A stretch of DNA of 57,174 nucleotides from Phycisphaerae bacterium (GTDB lineage Bacteria; Planctomycetota; Phycisphaerae; UBA1845; PWPN01), in NCBI GenBank assembly GCA_030372985.1, contig JAUCQB010000096.1, forward strand, positions 1 through 57,174. Reading direction: 5' to 3'. The position numbers and the translations under genes were made by a program. Positions 25,448-33,513 of this stretch are shown here, in pieces (the stretch's first letter is position 1; the number at the start of each line of letters is the position of its first letter). The notes below the pieces were generated by a model. It was given only the letters and a program-made list of their open reading frames with translations, made no database searches and had not been told where the DNA came from.

Positions 25448-27067
25448 TCAGTCTTCCTCCCGGTGCAGCAGCACAATGCTGATGTCGTCGGGGTGACGGC
25501 CGTCTTTGAAGAAGCTGATCAGTTCGGTAGTGGCATCCTGAAGGGTTGTGGTCGGGGGCTGGCCGAAGCCGTCGCAGACCAGGGTGATGAAGCGGTGCTC
25601 GCCGAATCGCTGGCCCTGGCCATCGGTGCAGGTGGCGATCCCGCGGGTGTACAGAACCAGGGTCTCTTCGGGGGCAAGCTGCTCGACAAACGACTGGTAC
25701 TCGAAATTGCGGACCTGCCCAATAGCCGGGGTATCAGCGGTTCCGAGCGGCCTGGGCTGACCGTCGGCCCCGACGACAAACGCCCCGATCTTTCCGGCAC
25801 GCGAGTAGCGCACCCGCCCGCCCGGGTAGATCGTGAGAAACACGGCATCCACCGTCGACGGGTCGCGTTCGTCGTACATCAGCCAGTTCAGGGCCCTGGC
25901 CAGCGCATGCGGTGGGTCGTTATGCAGGAACCCGACGCGGAAAGTCGAATGCAGCCGGGCCATCGACAGGGCCAACAGGGCGCCGGTCGCGTTGACGTGC
26001 CCGAGCAGCAGCGCGGTCAGCGGCGTGTCGGGGTGCTTCATCACGTCGTACACGTCGCCTGGGTTTTCCTGGCCCGACCGGCTGTAGGCAGCCAGTTTCA
26101 GGTCCGCGAGGGGAGGCACGCCCTTCGGATCGAGATGTTCCTGGATCGCGTGCACCACGCTGATCTCGGTGGCCGAGACCTCCGCCGACCGTTGAGCATA
26201 GCCTTCGAGCAAAGCCTGAAGCTTCAACGAGAGCTGGGCGGCAAGGCCGGAGAGCATATCCAGGTCCGAACTGCGAAACCGCGAGGTCTTCACCCGTCGG
26301 TCGACGTAGATCATGCCCAGTGACCCGGTTTTGCCCATCAACGGAGCACCCATGGCCGAGCCGATATACTCGTGCTCGCGCACCTTACGGATGCAGACGT
26401 GCTGGTGCCGGTCAACGCAACGATATCGCAGAAGCTCGATGATCGGGTTCAGATCGCACGCCTGACCGTTGGCCAGCTTCCCGCCCTGGACGTCCAACTC
26501 GCCCCGGGATTGTCTTCGGAAGCCGACCCAGGCCGAGCGGGCGTCAAAGACGTCCAGAAGAAGGTTGAGCGTGCTCTCCACCCAGTCGTGCAGATCGCGA
26601 AAGCTGTCGATGGCCGCACTCGCACCGGCGAGACGGTCCAGTTGCGAACGACTCAGAGACACCGAATCGCCATGACGACGAACCAGGGAGCCGGCCGGCA
26701 GCGGGAACTCGCGGATCCGAATCAGCTCCTCGGCCGACAGCTCCGGCTCCTGAACGGTGGCGTGATTGAAACCTTCCTCGAAATAAACCTTCAGGACGTA
26801 GTCGTGAAGGGTAACCTCATCGTCGTTCTGAAGGGCTGTCCGTTGGGTCAGGGCATGGGCATTGAGCAGGACGCGGTTGCCCGGATCCACGTTCTCAACA
26901 AGCCAATGTCCCTCCTCGGTGGGCGTGATGAGAACGTTGAGGGCACTGACGCGAGCATCCGGCAGATGGATGCTGCAGTCCGGTTGCGAACCGATCGTGA
27001 CCTCATCCTCTTCGGCGAAGTTCACATCTCCCAGGACCGACTCGCCTTCCTTGATCAATATCCTCAT
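25448..27067 (-). CDS. FHA-GAF-PP2C(SpoIIE-like) signalling protein with degenerate active sites
   Basis: A 539-residue cytosolic regulator with three modules: FHA-like (~residues 10-95), GAF (~150-290) and a RsbU/SpoIIE-type PP2C domain (~325-537). Several hallmark residues are changed. The FHA core reads IGSQPDCSIHLPDARVSALN, lacking the Gly-Arg and Ser-x-x-His used for phosphothreonine binding. The PP2C part keeps NPGDVYD and HPDDISIVLL. However, the usual GDVSGHG reads GHVNATG and the usual LYTDGVTE reads LYTRGIAT, which removes two metal-coordinating Asp. It may therefore be a pseudophosphatase scaffold. In intact relatives this type of protein dephosphorylates a STAS anti-anti-sigma factor; two such factors lie at 36.5-37.7 kb. 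Start is ATG 27067. Confidence 0.8.
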   Translation of the reverse strand: MRILIKEGESVLGDVNFAEEDEVTIGSQPDCSIHLPDARVSALNVLITPTEEGHWLVENVDPGNRVLLNAHALTQRTALQNDDEVTLHDYVLKVYFEEGFNHATVQEPELSAEELIRIREFPLPAGSLVRRHGDSVSLSRSQLDRLAGASAAIDSFRDLHDWVESTLNLLLDVFDARSAWVGFRRQSRGELDVQGGKLANGQACDLNPIIELLRYRCVDRHQHVCIRKVREHEYIGSAMGAPLMGKTGSLGMIYVDRRVKTSRFRSSDLDMLSGLAAQLSLKLQALLEGYAQRSAEVSATEISVVHAIQEHLDPKGVPPLADLKLAAYSRSGQENPGDVYDVMKHPDTPLTALLLGHVNATGALLALSMARLHSTFRVGFLHNDPPHALARALNWLMYDERDPSTVDAVFLTIYPGGRVRYSRAGKIGAFVVGADGQPRPLGTADTPAIGQVRNFEYQSFVEQLAPEETLVLYTRGIATCTDGQGQRFGEHRFITLVCDGFGQPPTTTLQDATTELISFFKDGRHPDDISIVLLHREED

Positions 27068-27286
27068 CGGCTATACCCGCACCGGCCGGAGACGACCGGC
27101 ATGCTGTAGATACTCCTGAACAGAGGGCCCCGGCCCGCACTCCTCATTGATCGGCCAGCCACGGCAATCGGACCAGGATTGAGCCAGGACGAGCCACGAT
27201 CGTTCACCCGCTTTGACACCCGGCACCTCAACCCATAGATTCCCCAGTAACCGCACAATGGGGAATCAGTCCCAGGGAGGCCAGCA

Positions 27287-28411
27287 TTGGCAAGCCGTCA
27301 CCGCTCGCATCAACCGCCAGTGGCGATAAACCGTCGGCTTCAAGCCTGCCGGGAAGGAATCCGCCTTAAAGGCTTGGACGCCCTCCTGGTCACCAATCGA
27401 GTCGATCAATTCTACCTCACGGAATTTGACGGGGAAGATGGGGCCGCACTTGTGCTGCCCAGCCGGGTATGTCTGCTGACAGATGGACGGTTCGCAGAGG
27501 AGGCAGGCAAGAAGACCCCGTGGGCAACAGTGGTCGTCCGGACCGGCTCGCTAAAGGACGCTCTGGCCAGTCTGACCCGCCGGTATCGAATCAGGAAGCT
27601 CGGGGTTCAGCCCGAGCACATGACGGTGGCAGACCTCGGTACTTTTCGCAAGGCCGTGGCACCCACGAAACTGAGACCGCTTCCCCGAATTGTGTCGTCC
27701 CTGCGCTTGAGGAAGGATGAAACGGAAACTGCAGCCATCCGAGAGGCCATCCGAATCGCCGAAACGGCATTTCGAACGGTCATTCGTCGAATGCGTCTGG
27801 GGATGACCGAACGCGATATCGCCGCCGAGCTGGTATTCGAGATGACCCGGTTGGGAGCCAGTGGGGCCAGTTTCCCGACCATTGTGGCCGAGGGACCGAA
27901 TTCGTCTCTGCCCCACGCCAAGCCCGGTGACCGGCGGATCCGGGTGGGCAGCGCCGTCCTGATCGACTGGGGGGCGATCGCGGGCGGCTACTGCAGCGAC
28001 TTGACCCGAGTTGTGTTCATCCGTAGAATCCCGCCTCGCTTCCGGCGGATGTACGAAAGCGTTCTTGCAGCCCAGTTGGAGGCCATTCGGGCCGTTGCGC
28101 CGGGTGTCCGAATGTGCGACGTGGACGCCAGGGCCCGCAGACGGTTGACCAAGGCGGGGATGGGTCGTCGTTTCACCCACGGCCTGGGTCACGGGCTCGG
28201 ACTGGACATCCACGAAGCGCCGCGCCTGGCGAGGAGGGTCACCGACAGGCTGGAGCCCGGCATAGTCGTGACCGTCGAGCCCGGGGTCTATTTCCCCGGG
28301 ATCGGGGGGGTCCGGATCGAGGACGACGTTTTGGTGACAGAGGCTGGGGCCACCGTTTTGACCAGCCTTCCCAAAGACCTGGATGCCATGGTCGTTCGGG
28401 CAGGCCGTTGA
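27287..28411 (+). CDS. M24B metallopeptidase, Xaa-Pro aminopeptidase/dipeptidase type
   Basis: A 374-residue cytosolic peptidase predicted to cleave N-terminal residues before proline, using two Mn/Co ions. The creatinase-like N domain spans ~1-135 (GLDALLVTNRVDQFYLTEFDG in two blocks), and the pita-bread domain ~150-370. All five metal ligands are seen: the two Asp in LIDWGAIAGGYCSDLTRV, His in HGLGHGLGLDIHEAP, Glu in VTVEPGVYF and Glu in GGVRIEDDV. The start is TTG at 27287, backed by agggagg about seven bases upstream. It lies immediately upstream of accB (77 bases) and is very likely co-transcribed with accBC. The same pepP-accB-accC order (often with efp) is common in bacteria; efp is absent here. 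Confidence 0.92.
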   Translation: MASRHRSHQPPVAINRRLQACREGIRLKGLDALLVTNRVDQFYLTEFDGEDGAALVLPSRVCLLTDGRFAEEAGKKTPWATVVVRTGSLKDALASLTRRYRIRKLGVQPEHMTVADLGTFRKAVAPTKLRPLPRIVSSLRLRKDETETAAIREAIRIAETAFRTVIRRMRLGMTERDIAAELVFEMTRLGASGASFPTIVAEGPNSSLPHAKPGDRRIRVGSAVLIDWGAIAGGYCSDLTRVVFIRRIPPRFRRMYESVLAAQLEAIRAVAPGVRMCDVDARARRRLTKAGMGRRFTHGLGHGLGLDIHEAPRLARRVTDRLEPGIVVTVEPGVYFPGIGGVRIEDDVLVTEAGATVLTSLPKDLDAMVVRAGR

Positions 28412-28487
28412 TCTCTCGCACGGCCGTCCGGTCGTTCCGAGCCCGCCTCGCGGACCGCGGAATGGCACGAGCAGGCAGGAGTATGGC

Positions 28488-28964
28488 GTGATCGACGTCC
28501 AACAAATTCGTGAGCTCATCCAACTGATGGTCGAGAACGACCTCAGCGAAATCCGCGTCAGGCAAGGCGAAACGGCGATCAGTCTTCGCAAGGCGCCGGC
28601 GGGGATCCAGATTGCAGGCGGCCTTGCGCCGGCGGGAATGCCATTGGTTATGCCTGCCGCCCCGGCTCTTCAGCTTCCCCAGGCACCCGTGCCACAGACA
28701 GCCGAGAAACCCCAGGACGACGGACTCGTCCCCATCCTCTCGCCGATGGTAGGCACGTATTACGACGCGCCCGACCCGGACTCCGAGCCTTACGTGCGGG
28801 TCGGCAGCGAAATCGGGCAGGATACGCCCGTCTGCATCATCGAGGCGATGAAGGTCTTCAACGAGATCAAGGCGGAGGTGGCCGGGGTCATCGAGAGGAT
28901 CCTCGTCCAGGACCAGCAGGCCGTGGAGTTTGGCCAGCCGCTGATGCTGGTGCGACCGAAGTAG
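28488..28964 (+). CDS. accB: Biotin carboxyl carrier protein of acetyl-CoA carboxylase
   Basis: A 158-residue carrier for the first step of fatty-acid synthesis. The N-terminal helical segment (VQQIRELIQLMVENDLSEIR, in part) is followed by an Ala/Pro/Gln-rich linker (~residues 45-80) and a biotinyl domain. The biotinylated Lys is residue ~122 in IEAMKVFNE. The thumb-like PMVGTYYDAPDPDSEPYVRVG fits type AccB. The start is a GTG at 28488 with aggag six bases upstream; the ATG at 28383 lies in the end of the preceding peptidase gene in another frame. The gene is followed by accC after 28 bases. Confidence 0.94.
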   Translation: MIDVQQIRELIQLMVENDLSEIRVRQGETAISLRKAPAGIQIAGGLAPAGMPLVMPAAPALQLPQAPVPQTAEKPQDDGLVPILSPMVGTYYDAPDPDSEPYVRVGSEIGQDTPVCIIEAMKVFNEIKAEVAGVIERILVQDQQAVEFGQPLMLVRPK

Positions 28965-28992
28965 TCTTCACTGCCCGGCAACGGAACCAAGC

Positions 28993-30330
28993 ATGTTTTC
29001 ACGCATCATGATAGCCAACCGGGGCGAAATCGCCCTGAGGATCATCCGGGCCTGCAAGGAGATGGGCATCCAGACCGTCTGCGTTTTTTCGGAAGAAGAC
29101 AAGCACCTCTCCTACCTCAAGCTGGCGGATCGAGCCATCTGCATCGGCCCCGCGCCTGCGGCCGAGAGCTACCTGAAGATCGACCGCATCATCGCGGCCG
29201 CCGAGGTGGCCAACGTTGATGCCATCCATCCGGGTTACGGATTCCTCGCCGAAAACCCGCAGTTCGCAGATGCGTGCCGCGACTCCAAGATCGAGTTCAT
29301 CGGCCCCAGTTCCGAATCCATGCGTCTGCTGGGTAACAAGATCGAGGCCAAGAAGCTGGCTAAGAAATCCAAGGTCCCCAATATTCCCTGGACGGAAGGC
29401 CCGGTGGAAAACGATGATGATGCGGCCGAGTGGGCCTCGCACGCGGGCTACCCGGTGATGATCAAGGCCGCGGCCGGCGGCGGCGGTCGGGGCATTCGGC
29501 TGGTCCACAATGAGGCGACGCTGCGGCATGCCCTTCCCGCTGCTCGCTCCGAGGCCCAGGCTTCGTTCAAGGACGCCTCCGTCTACCTCGAAAAGGCCAT
29601 CGAGAACGGCCGGCACGTCGAGGTCCAGATCATCGGCGACCGCGCGGGCAACGTATTGCACTTTTACGAGCGGGATTGCACCTTGCAGCGGCGGCATCAA
29701 AAACTGGTCGAGGAATCACCCTGCCCGGCGATCAACGACCGCATCCGCGAGGAGTTGTGCAAGGCCGCGGTCCGCCTGGCGCGGGCAGCCAAGTATCACG
29801 GCGCCGGTACGGTCGAGTTCCTCGTGACGACCGACAAGAAGTTCTACCTGCTCGAGATGAACACGCGAATCCAGGTTGAACACCCGGTGACGGAGATGGT
29901 CACCGGACACGACCTGGTCCAACTCCAGATTCGCGTCGCCGCCGGCGAGACGCTTTCGCTCAAGCAGAGAGACATCACCCAAAGGGGCGTGGCCATCGAG
30001 TGCCGGATCAACGCCGAGGACCCCGCCGCCGACTTCCGCCCCTGCCCGGGAAGGATTGAAGTGTTCCGCCCTCCCGGCGGTCTCGGCGTGCGACTGGACA
30101 CCCATGCCCATGCGGGCATGTCCATCAGCCCCCGTTATGATTCCATGATCGCCAAGCTGATCGTCCACAAGGCAAGCCGTGCTGAGGCCATTGCCTGCAT
30201 GCGACGCTGCCTGGACGAATTCGTCATCGAACCGGTCAAGACAACCATCTCGATTCACCGCGAGATCTTCAGCCATGCTCAATTCCTGAAGGGCAGCGTG
30301 GACACTGGATTCATCGAACGCACATGGTAG
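28993..30330 (+). CDS. accC: Biotin carboxylase subunit of acetyl-CoA carboxylase
   Basis: A 445-residue ATP-grasp enzyme that carboxylates the biotin on AccB using bicarbonate and ATP. The N domain begins MFSRIMIANRGEIALRIIRA. The glycine-rich ATP loop is KAAAGGGGRGIRLV near residue 160. Further hallmarks are HVEVQIIGD, ERDCTLQRRHQKLVEE and EMNTRIQVEHPVTEMVTGHD with the catalytic Glu/Asn/Arg. The length equals the family standard. It closes the peptidase-accB-accC operon: a strong rho-independent terminator follows 12 bases after the stop. The carboxyltransferase genes accA and accD are not in the window. Confidence 0.96.
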   Translation: MFSRIMIANRGEIALRIIRACKEMGIQTVCVFSEEDKHLSYLKLADRAICIGPAPAAESYLKIDRIIAAAEVANVDAIHPGYGFLAENPQFADACRDSKIEFIGPSSESMRLLGNKIEAKKLAKKSKVPNIPWTEGPVENDDDAAEWASHAGYPVMIKAAAGGGGRGIRLVHNEATLRHALPAARSEAQASFKDASVYLEKAIENGRHVEVQIIGDRAGNVLHFYERDCTLQRRHQKLVEESPCPAINDRIREELCKAAVRLARAAKYHGAGTVEFLVTTDKKFYLLEMNTRIQVEHPVTEMVTGHDLVQLQIRVAAGETLSLKQRDITQRGVAIECRINAEDPAADFRPCPGRIEVFRPPGGLGVRLDTHAHAGMSISPRYDSMIAKLIVHKASRAEAIACMRRCLDEFVIEPVKTTISIHREIFSHAQFLKGSVDTGFIERTW

Positions 30331-30342
30331 AATCTCCTGCCG

Positions 30343-30372
30343 CTGCCGGATGAGTCTCCGGCAGATTTTTTG
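30343..30372 (+). terminator. Rho-independent terminator of the accBC operon
   Basis: A perfect 8-bp stem, ctgccgga (30343-30350) and tccggcag (30357-30364), closes a six-base loop and is followed by attttttg. It sits 12 bases after the accC stop, upstream of the phosphofructokinase gene. Confidence 0.9.
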
Positions 30373-30426
30373 AACACCCGGATGAAGCAGAGGACTCAGG
30401 ACAATCGCAAGCGAGGTATATCGAAC

Positions 30427-31662
30427 ATGAGTGTAGTGCGCGGCAATGCCGTCGTGGGTCAGGCCGGCGGGCCCACCGCCGTCATCAATCAGTCGTTGGT
30501 CGGCATCATCGAGGAGAGCCACAAACACTCGCATATTGACCGGCTGCTGGGTGCCCGGCACGGCGTACGCGGCATCATCAACGAACAATTCTACGACCTC
30601 GACCGCCAGCCGACGAACATGCTGGACCTGGTGGCCAGGACGCCGGCCGCCGCCCTGGGTGCGACCCGCGACAAGCCGGACGAGGCGTACTGCGAGCAGA
30701 TCTTCACGGTCTTCCGCAAGCTGGACGTGCGGTACTTCTTTTACATCGGCGGAAACGATTCGGCTCAAACCGCCGCGATCGTCAACCGCATCTCTCGGGA
30801 CGCCAACTACGAGTTGCGGGTCTTCCACGTACCCAAGACGATCGATAACGACCTGCTGGTCACCGACCACTGCCCGGGCTATGGCAGCGCGGCCAAATTC
30901 GTCGCCTCGGCGTTCATCGGTGATGATTTGGACAACCGGGCCCTGCAGGGCGTGAAAATCAACATCCTCATGGGTCGCAACGCCGGCTTCCTCACGGCAT
31001 CCAGCATTCTCGCCCGGCGGCGTCTGGATGACGGCCCCCACCTGGTCTATCTCCCCGAGCGCCCGTTCGACATGGATCAGTTCGTCAAGGACGTCACGGC
31101 GGTCAACGAGCGGTTCGGACGCTGTGTGGTGGCGGTCTCCGAAGGCATTGTCGATGCCGAGCACAAGCTCTGGTCGCAGAAAATCCATGAGATGGTCAAG
31201 TCTGCGACCCCCAGCTACGATCCGCACGGCAACGTGGAGATCTCCGCCGGAGCCGGCATGCTGGCCGACTACCTCGCGAGCACGGTCCGCAGCCGGTGCA
31301 AGATCAAGCGCGTCCGGGCCGACACCTTCGGTTACCTGCAACGAAGTTTCCCGGGGATCTACAGCGAAGTGGACGCCTGGGAGGCTCGTCTGGTCGGGCA
31401 GATGGCGGTCAGCTATTCGCTGCAGTCCGAGGACCACGACGGCAGCGTGGCCTTGGTTCGATTGCCGGGCACGACCTATGCCGTGGGCACCAAACTGATT
31501 GGGCTGAAAGAGGTGGCCCCGGACGAACCGCCGTTCACCAAAGTCGTCCCCGACGAATACATTAACAAGGAGGGCAACAACGTACACAACAGCTTCCGCG
31601 AGTACGTGGGCCCCCTGGTCGGCGACCTCCCCAAGCCGGGTTGGCTGGAGCAGATCGGCTGA
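30427..31662 (+). CDS. pfp: 6-phosphofructokinase, probably pyrophosphate-dependent
   Basis: A ~411-residue enzyme phosphorylating fructose-6-phosphate at C1, or the reverse. Family motifs are GQAGGPTAVINQSL (start), FYIGGNDSAQTA (nucleotide/PPi loop), FHVPKTIDNDL (catalytic TIDND), the GRNAGFLTA loop and PERPFDMDQF. The Lys in PKTIDND replaces the Gly of ATP-PFKs, which points to PPi as phosphoryl donor (established for the family). GGND in place of the usual GGDD/GGDG is less common. The start at 30427 follows a weak gagg; a TTG at 30370 and an ATG at 30382 are alternatives. It is separated from accC by a terminator, so it has its own promoter. Together with pgi it gives a reversible upper glycolysis. 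Confidence 0.87.
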   Translation: MSVVRGNAVVGQAGGPTAVINQSLVGIIEESHKHSHIDRLLGARHGVRGIINEQFYDLDRQPTNMLDLVARTPAAALGATRDKPDEAYCEQIFTVFRKLDVRYFFYIGGNDSAQTAAIVNRISRDANYELRVFHVPKTIDNDLLVTDHCPGYGSAAKFVASAFIGDDLDNRALQGVKINILMGRNAGFLTASSILARRRLDDGPHLVYLPERPFDMDQFVKDVTAVNERFGRCVVAVSEGIVDAEHKLWSQKIHEMVKSATPSYDPHGNVEISAGAGMLADYLASTVRSRCKIKRVRADTFGYLQRSFPGIYSEVDAWEARLVGQMAVSYSLQSEDHDGSVALVRLPGTTYAVGTKLIGLKEVAPDEPPFTKVVPDEYINKEGNNVHNSFREYVGPLVGDLPKPGWLEQIG

Positions 31663-31672
31663 GAACCCGCTG

Positions 31673-31707
31673 CCGCACCAGCACGACGGCGTGACCGGAT
31701 GGTGCGG
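31673..31707. terminator. Possible bidirectional hairpin between converging pfp and SDR genes
   Basis: The 8-bp arms ccgcacca (31673-31680) and tggtgcgg (31700-31707) flank a 19-base loop, in the gap between two convergent stops (31662 and 31709). There is no T-run, so it is at best a weak or factor-assisted terminator. Confidence 0.35.
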
Positions 31708-31708
31708 A

Positions 31709-32497
31709 TCAGGCTTGCGGCGGCTCCGGTTGCTGCCATACACTCATCCCGCCGTCGATCAGCAGCATGTGGCCATGGACGTGCTCGGCTGCATCGCTGA
31801 CCAGGTAAACGGCACCGGGCCCGCAGACGCCCGCGTCAGGAATCTGACCGTCGGGTGTGTGCCGGGCGATCCACGCGGCTTTCGCCGGCTGGCTGTGGAG
31901 CCAGGCCGTCGAGGCGGATCGCACCAGCCCTGGAGCCAACCCATTGACCCGGATACCGCGAGGAGCCAGCTCGACGGCCAGCGTCCGAACCATCATCTCG
32001 ATCGCCCCTTTTGAAATGTCGTAGGCCGTCGAGAGCGGCTCGGCCAACCGGCCGTTGATCGAGCCGATGAAAAGCACGCGGCCGGCTGTCTTCCGCTCGA
32101 TCCACCGCTGCACAAACCGCTGCGTCAGAAAGTAGCCCGACGCCACATTGAGGCGCATCGTCCGCTCGAACCGCTCAACGTCCATGTCCAGATACGGCAC
32201 GTCAAAGTATTGGCCGGCATTGTTGACCAGGATGTCGATTCCCGGATGAGCGGCCGTCGCGGTCCTGAATACCGCGTTCACCGCCGCTTCGGTGGCCCCT
32301 GAGAGATCTCCCGCGGCAAACGCGACCTGTACCCCATGCCGGCTGCACTGCTCCATCGTCTCACGGACTTCGTCGCTCATGGCCCGACCGTGAATGACCA
32401 CGTCCGCGCCTGCTTCTGCCATGGCGATCGCAATCGCACGCCCCACTCCCTTGGTCGAGCCGGTCACCAGTGCCGCGCGGCCTTTCAAGGTGATCAC
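31709..32497 (-). CDS. Short-chain dehydrogenase/reductase
   Basis: A 262-residue classical SDR using NAD(P). Rossmann motif TGSTKGVGRAI is near residue 12, NNAGQYFD near 90, and the catalytic Ser-Tyr-Lys is visible in GSINGRLAEPLSTAYDISKG. The C-terminal GPGAVYLVSDAAEHVHGHML and IDGGMSVW are typical. I use the GTG at 32497 because it overlaps the stop of the upstream gene (GTGA, 32497-32494), with aaagga further upstream; the longer ATG frame lies inside that gene. It is coupled to the amidohydrolase gene and downstream of a PL11 lyase. A role in oxidising a deoxysugar such as rhamnose is possible but not proven by sequence. Confidence 0.87.
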   Translation of the reverse strand: MITLKGRAALVTGSTKGVGRAIAIAMAEAGADVVIHGRAMSDEVRETMEQCSRHGVQVAFAAGDLSGATEAAVNAVFRTATAAHPGIDILVNNAGQYFDVPYLDMDVERFERTMRLNVASGYFLTQRFVQRWIERKTAGRVLFIGSINGRLAEPLSTAYDISKGAIEMMVRTLAVELAPRGIRVNGLAPGLVRSASTAWLHSQPAKAAWIARHTPDGQIPDAGVCGPGAVYLVSDAAEHVHGHMLLIDGGMSVWQQPEPPQA

Positions 32498-33441
32498 AGT
32501 GTGTTTCCTTTCCGCCCGAACAACCATGCCTCCGGACCGGTGCTGCACATGTCCGCCCGAACACGCTCAGGCAGCATCTTGAGCACCGCGGCCTCGTCGG
32601 CATAGGAGTACAACAGACGAAGATGATCATCACACCAGCTCATGTACGGATTGTCCGAGCCCCACAGATAGTGATCGCCGAGAATGGCATGAATCGCCTC
32701 AAGCACTTGCGCAGGTCGGGCATAGTCGGCGTCCAGCCTGTCGGCCGGGGCGGCGACGATCGGCGAACCATCGCGAACCAACCGGCATTGAGCCAGTAGT
32801 GCGGCGCAGTCGACCCAGACATTGGGTATCTGCGACGCACGCCGCAGGTGGCCGGCGTGGAAGGCCAGCGAGTGAGCCAGGTCGAAGCGGATGGACGGAA
32901 ACGCCTCCGCCACAGCCAGGCAATCGTCAACTTGTGCATGCGGGGCCTGCTCCCAGATGGTGGCGTGAAGAAGGACGGGCAACTGCCGATCGGCCGCAAA
33001 TTCCAGAAGACCGCGGCCGGTCGTCAGCAGATTGCGCACCGGCGACTCGATGATGGTCGACTGCAGCTTGAGCCCTGAAATCGGCCCGGCCAGACGGTCC
33101 AGGTTCCGCAGTTGCTCATTCACACAGCGAGAAGGGTCAATCATCGCCAGCGGATGCAGGCGGTTGCGGACCCCGAGGGCGTCAATCTCGCGAATGAGCA
33201 TGTCGTTCTCGCGGTCGAACGGCACGCGACCCGGCAGCAGCTCCACTCGCCCCTGATCCGCGAATGCAACCGCATTAAAGGCCGACGGAAAGGTGAACGG
33301 AAAGCAGACCGCCCGATCGATTCCGTGGGCGTCCATGTGCTCGACCAGGTCGCGCGCCCAGGCGGCGTAGGGCCTCCACCCCCGAAGGAAGAAACCCAGA
33401 TCCAGGCCCACGTGGGTGTGAACATCGTAGACAGGCATCAT
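32494..33441 (-). CDS. Amidohydrolase_2-family metal-dependent hydrolase
   Basis: A ~315-residue TIM-barrel hydrolase. The metal motif HTH lies in VYDVHTHVG at the start, FDLAHSLAFHAGH gives barrel histidines, and LWGSDNPYMSW supplies the late Asp. PF04909 relatives include lactonases and decarboxylases, among them sugar-lactone hydrolases (family knowledge). The start is ATG 33441 (MMPVYDVHTH), with a ggag five bases before it, not the longer frame from 33495. Its stop overlaps the SDR start by four bases, and PL11 ends 72 bases upstream, suggesting one operon of lyase, hydrolase and dehydrogenase. Substrate unknown. Confidence 0.82.
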   Translation of the reverse strand: MMPVYDVHTHVGLDLGFFLRGWRPYAAWARDLVEHMDAHGIDRAVCFPFTFPSAFNAVAFADQGRVELLPGRVPFDRENDMLIREIDALGVRNRLHPLAMIDPSRCVNEQLRNLDRLAGPISGLKLQSTIIESPVRNLLTTGRGLLEFAADRQLPVLLHATIWEQAPHAQVDDCLAVAEAFPSIRFDLAHSLAFHAGHLRRASQIPNVWVDCAALLAQCRLVRDGSPIVAAPADRLDADYARPAQVLEAIHAILGDHYLWGSDNPYMSWCDDHLRLLYSYADEAAVLKMLPERVRADMCSTGPEAWLFGRKGNTL

Positions 33442-33513
33442 GACCACTCCCGGTGGTAATGTAGAGGCTTCGGTCTCATCGTCAAGCGCCGGCATCGGGG
33501 CGGCAACGGCGGA

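Noticed and set aside
29716..31743. A 675-codon open frame on the minus strand opposite accC and pfp
   Set aside because: It lies antisense to two well-supported genes, has no homology that I recognise, and long antisense frames are expected at this GC content.
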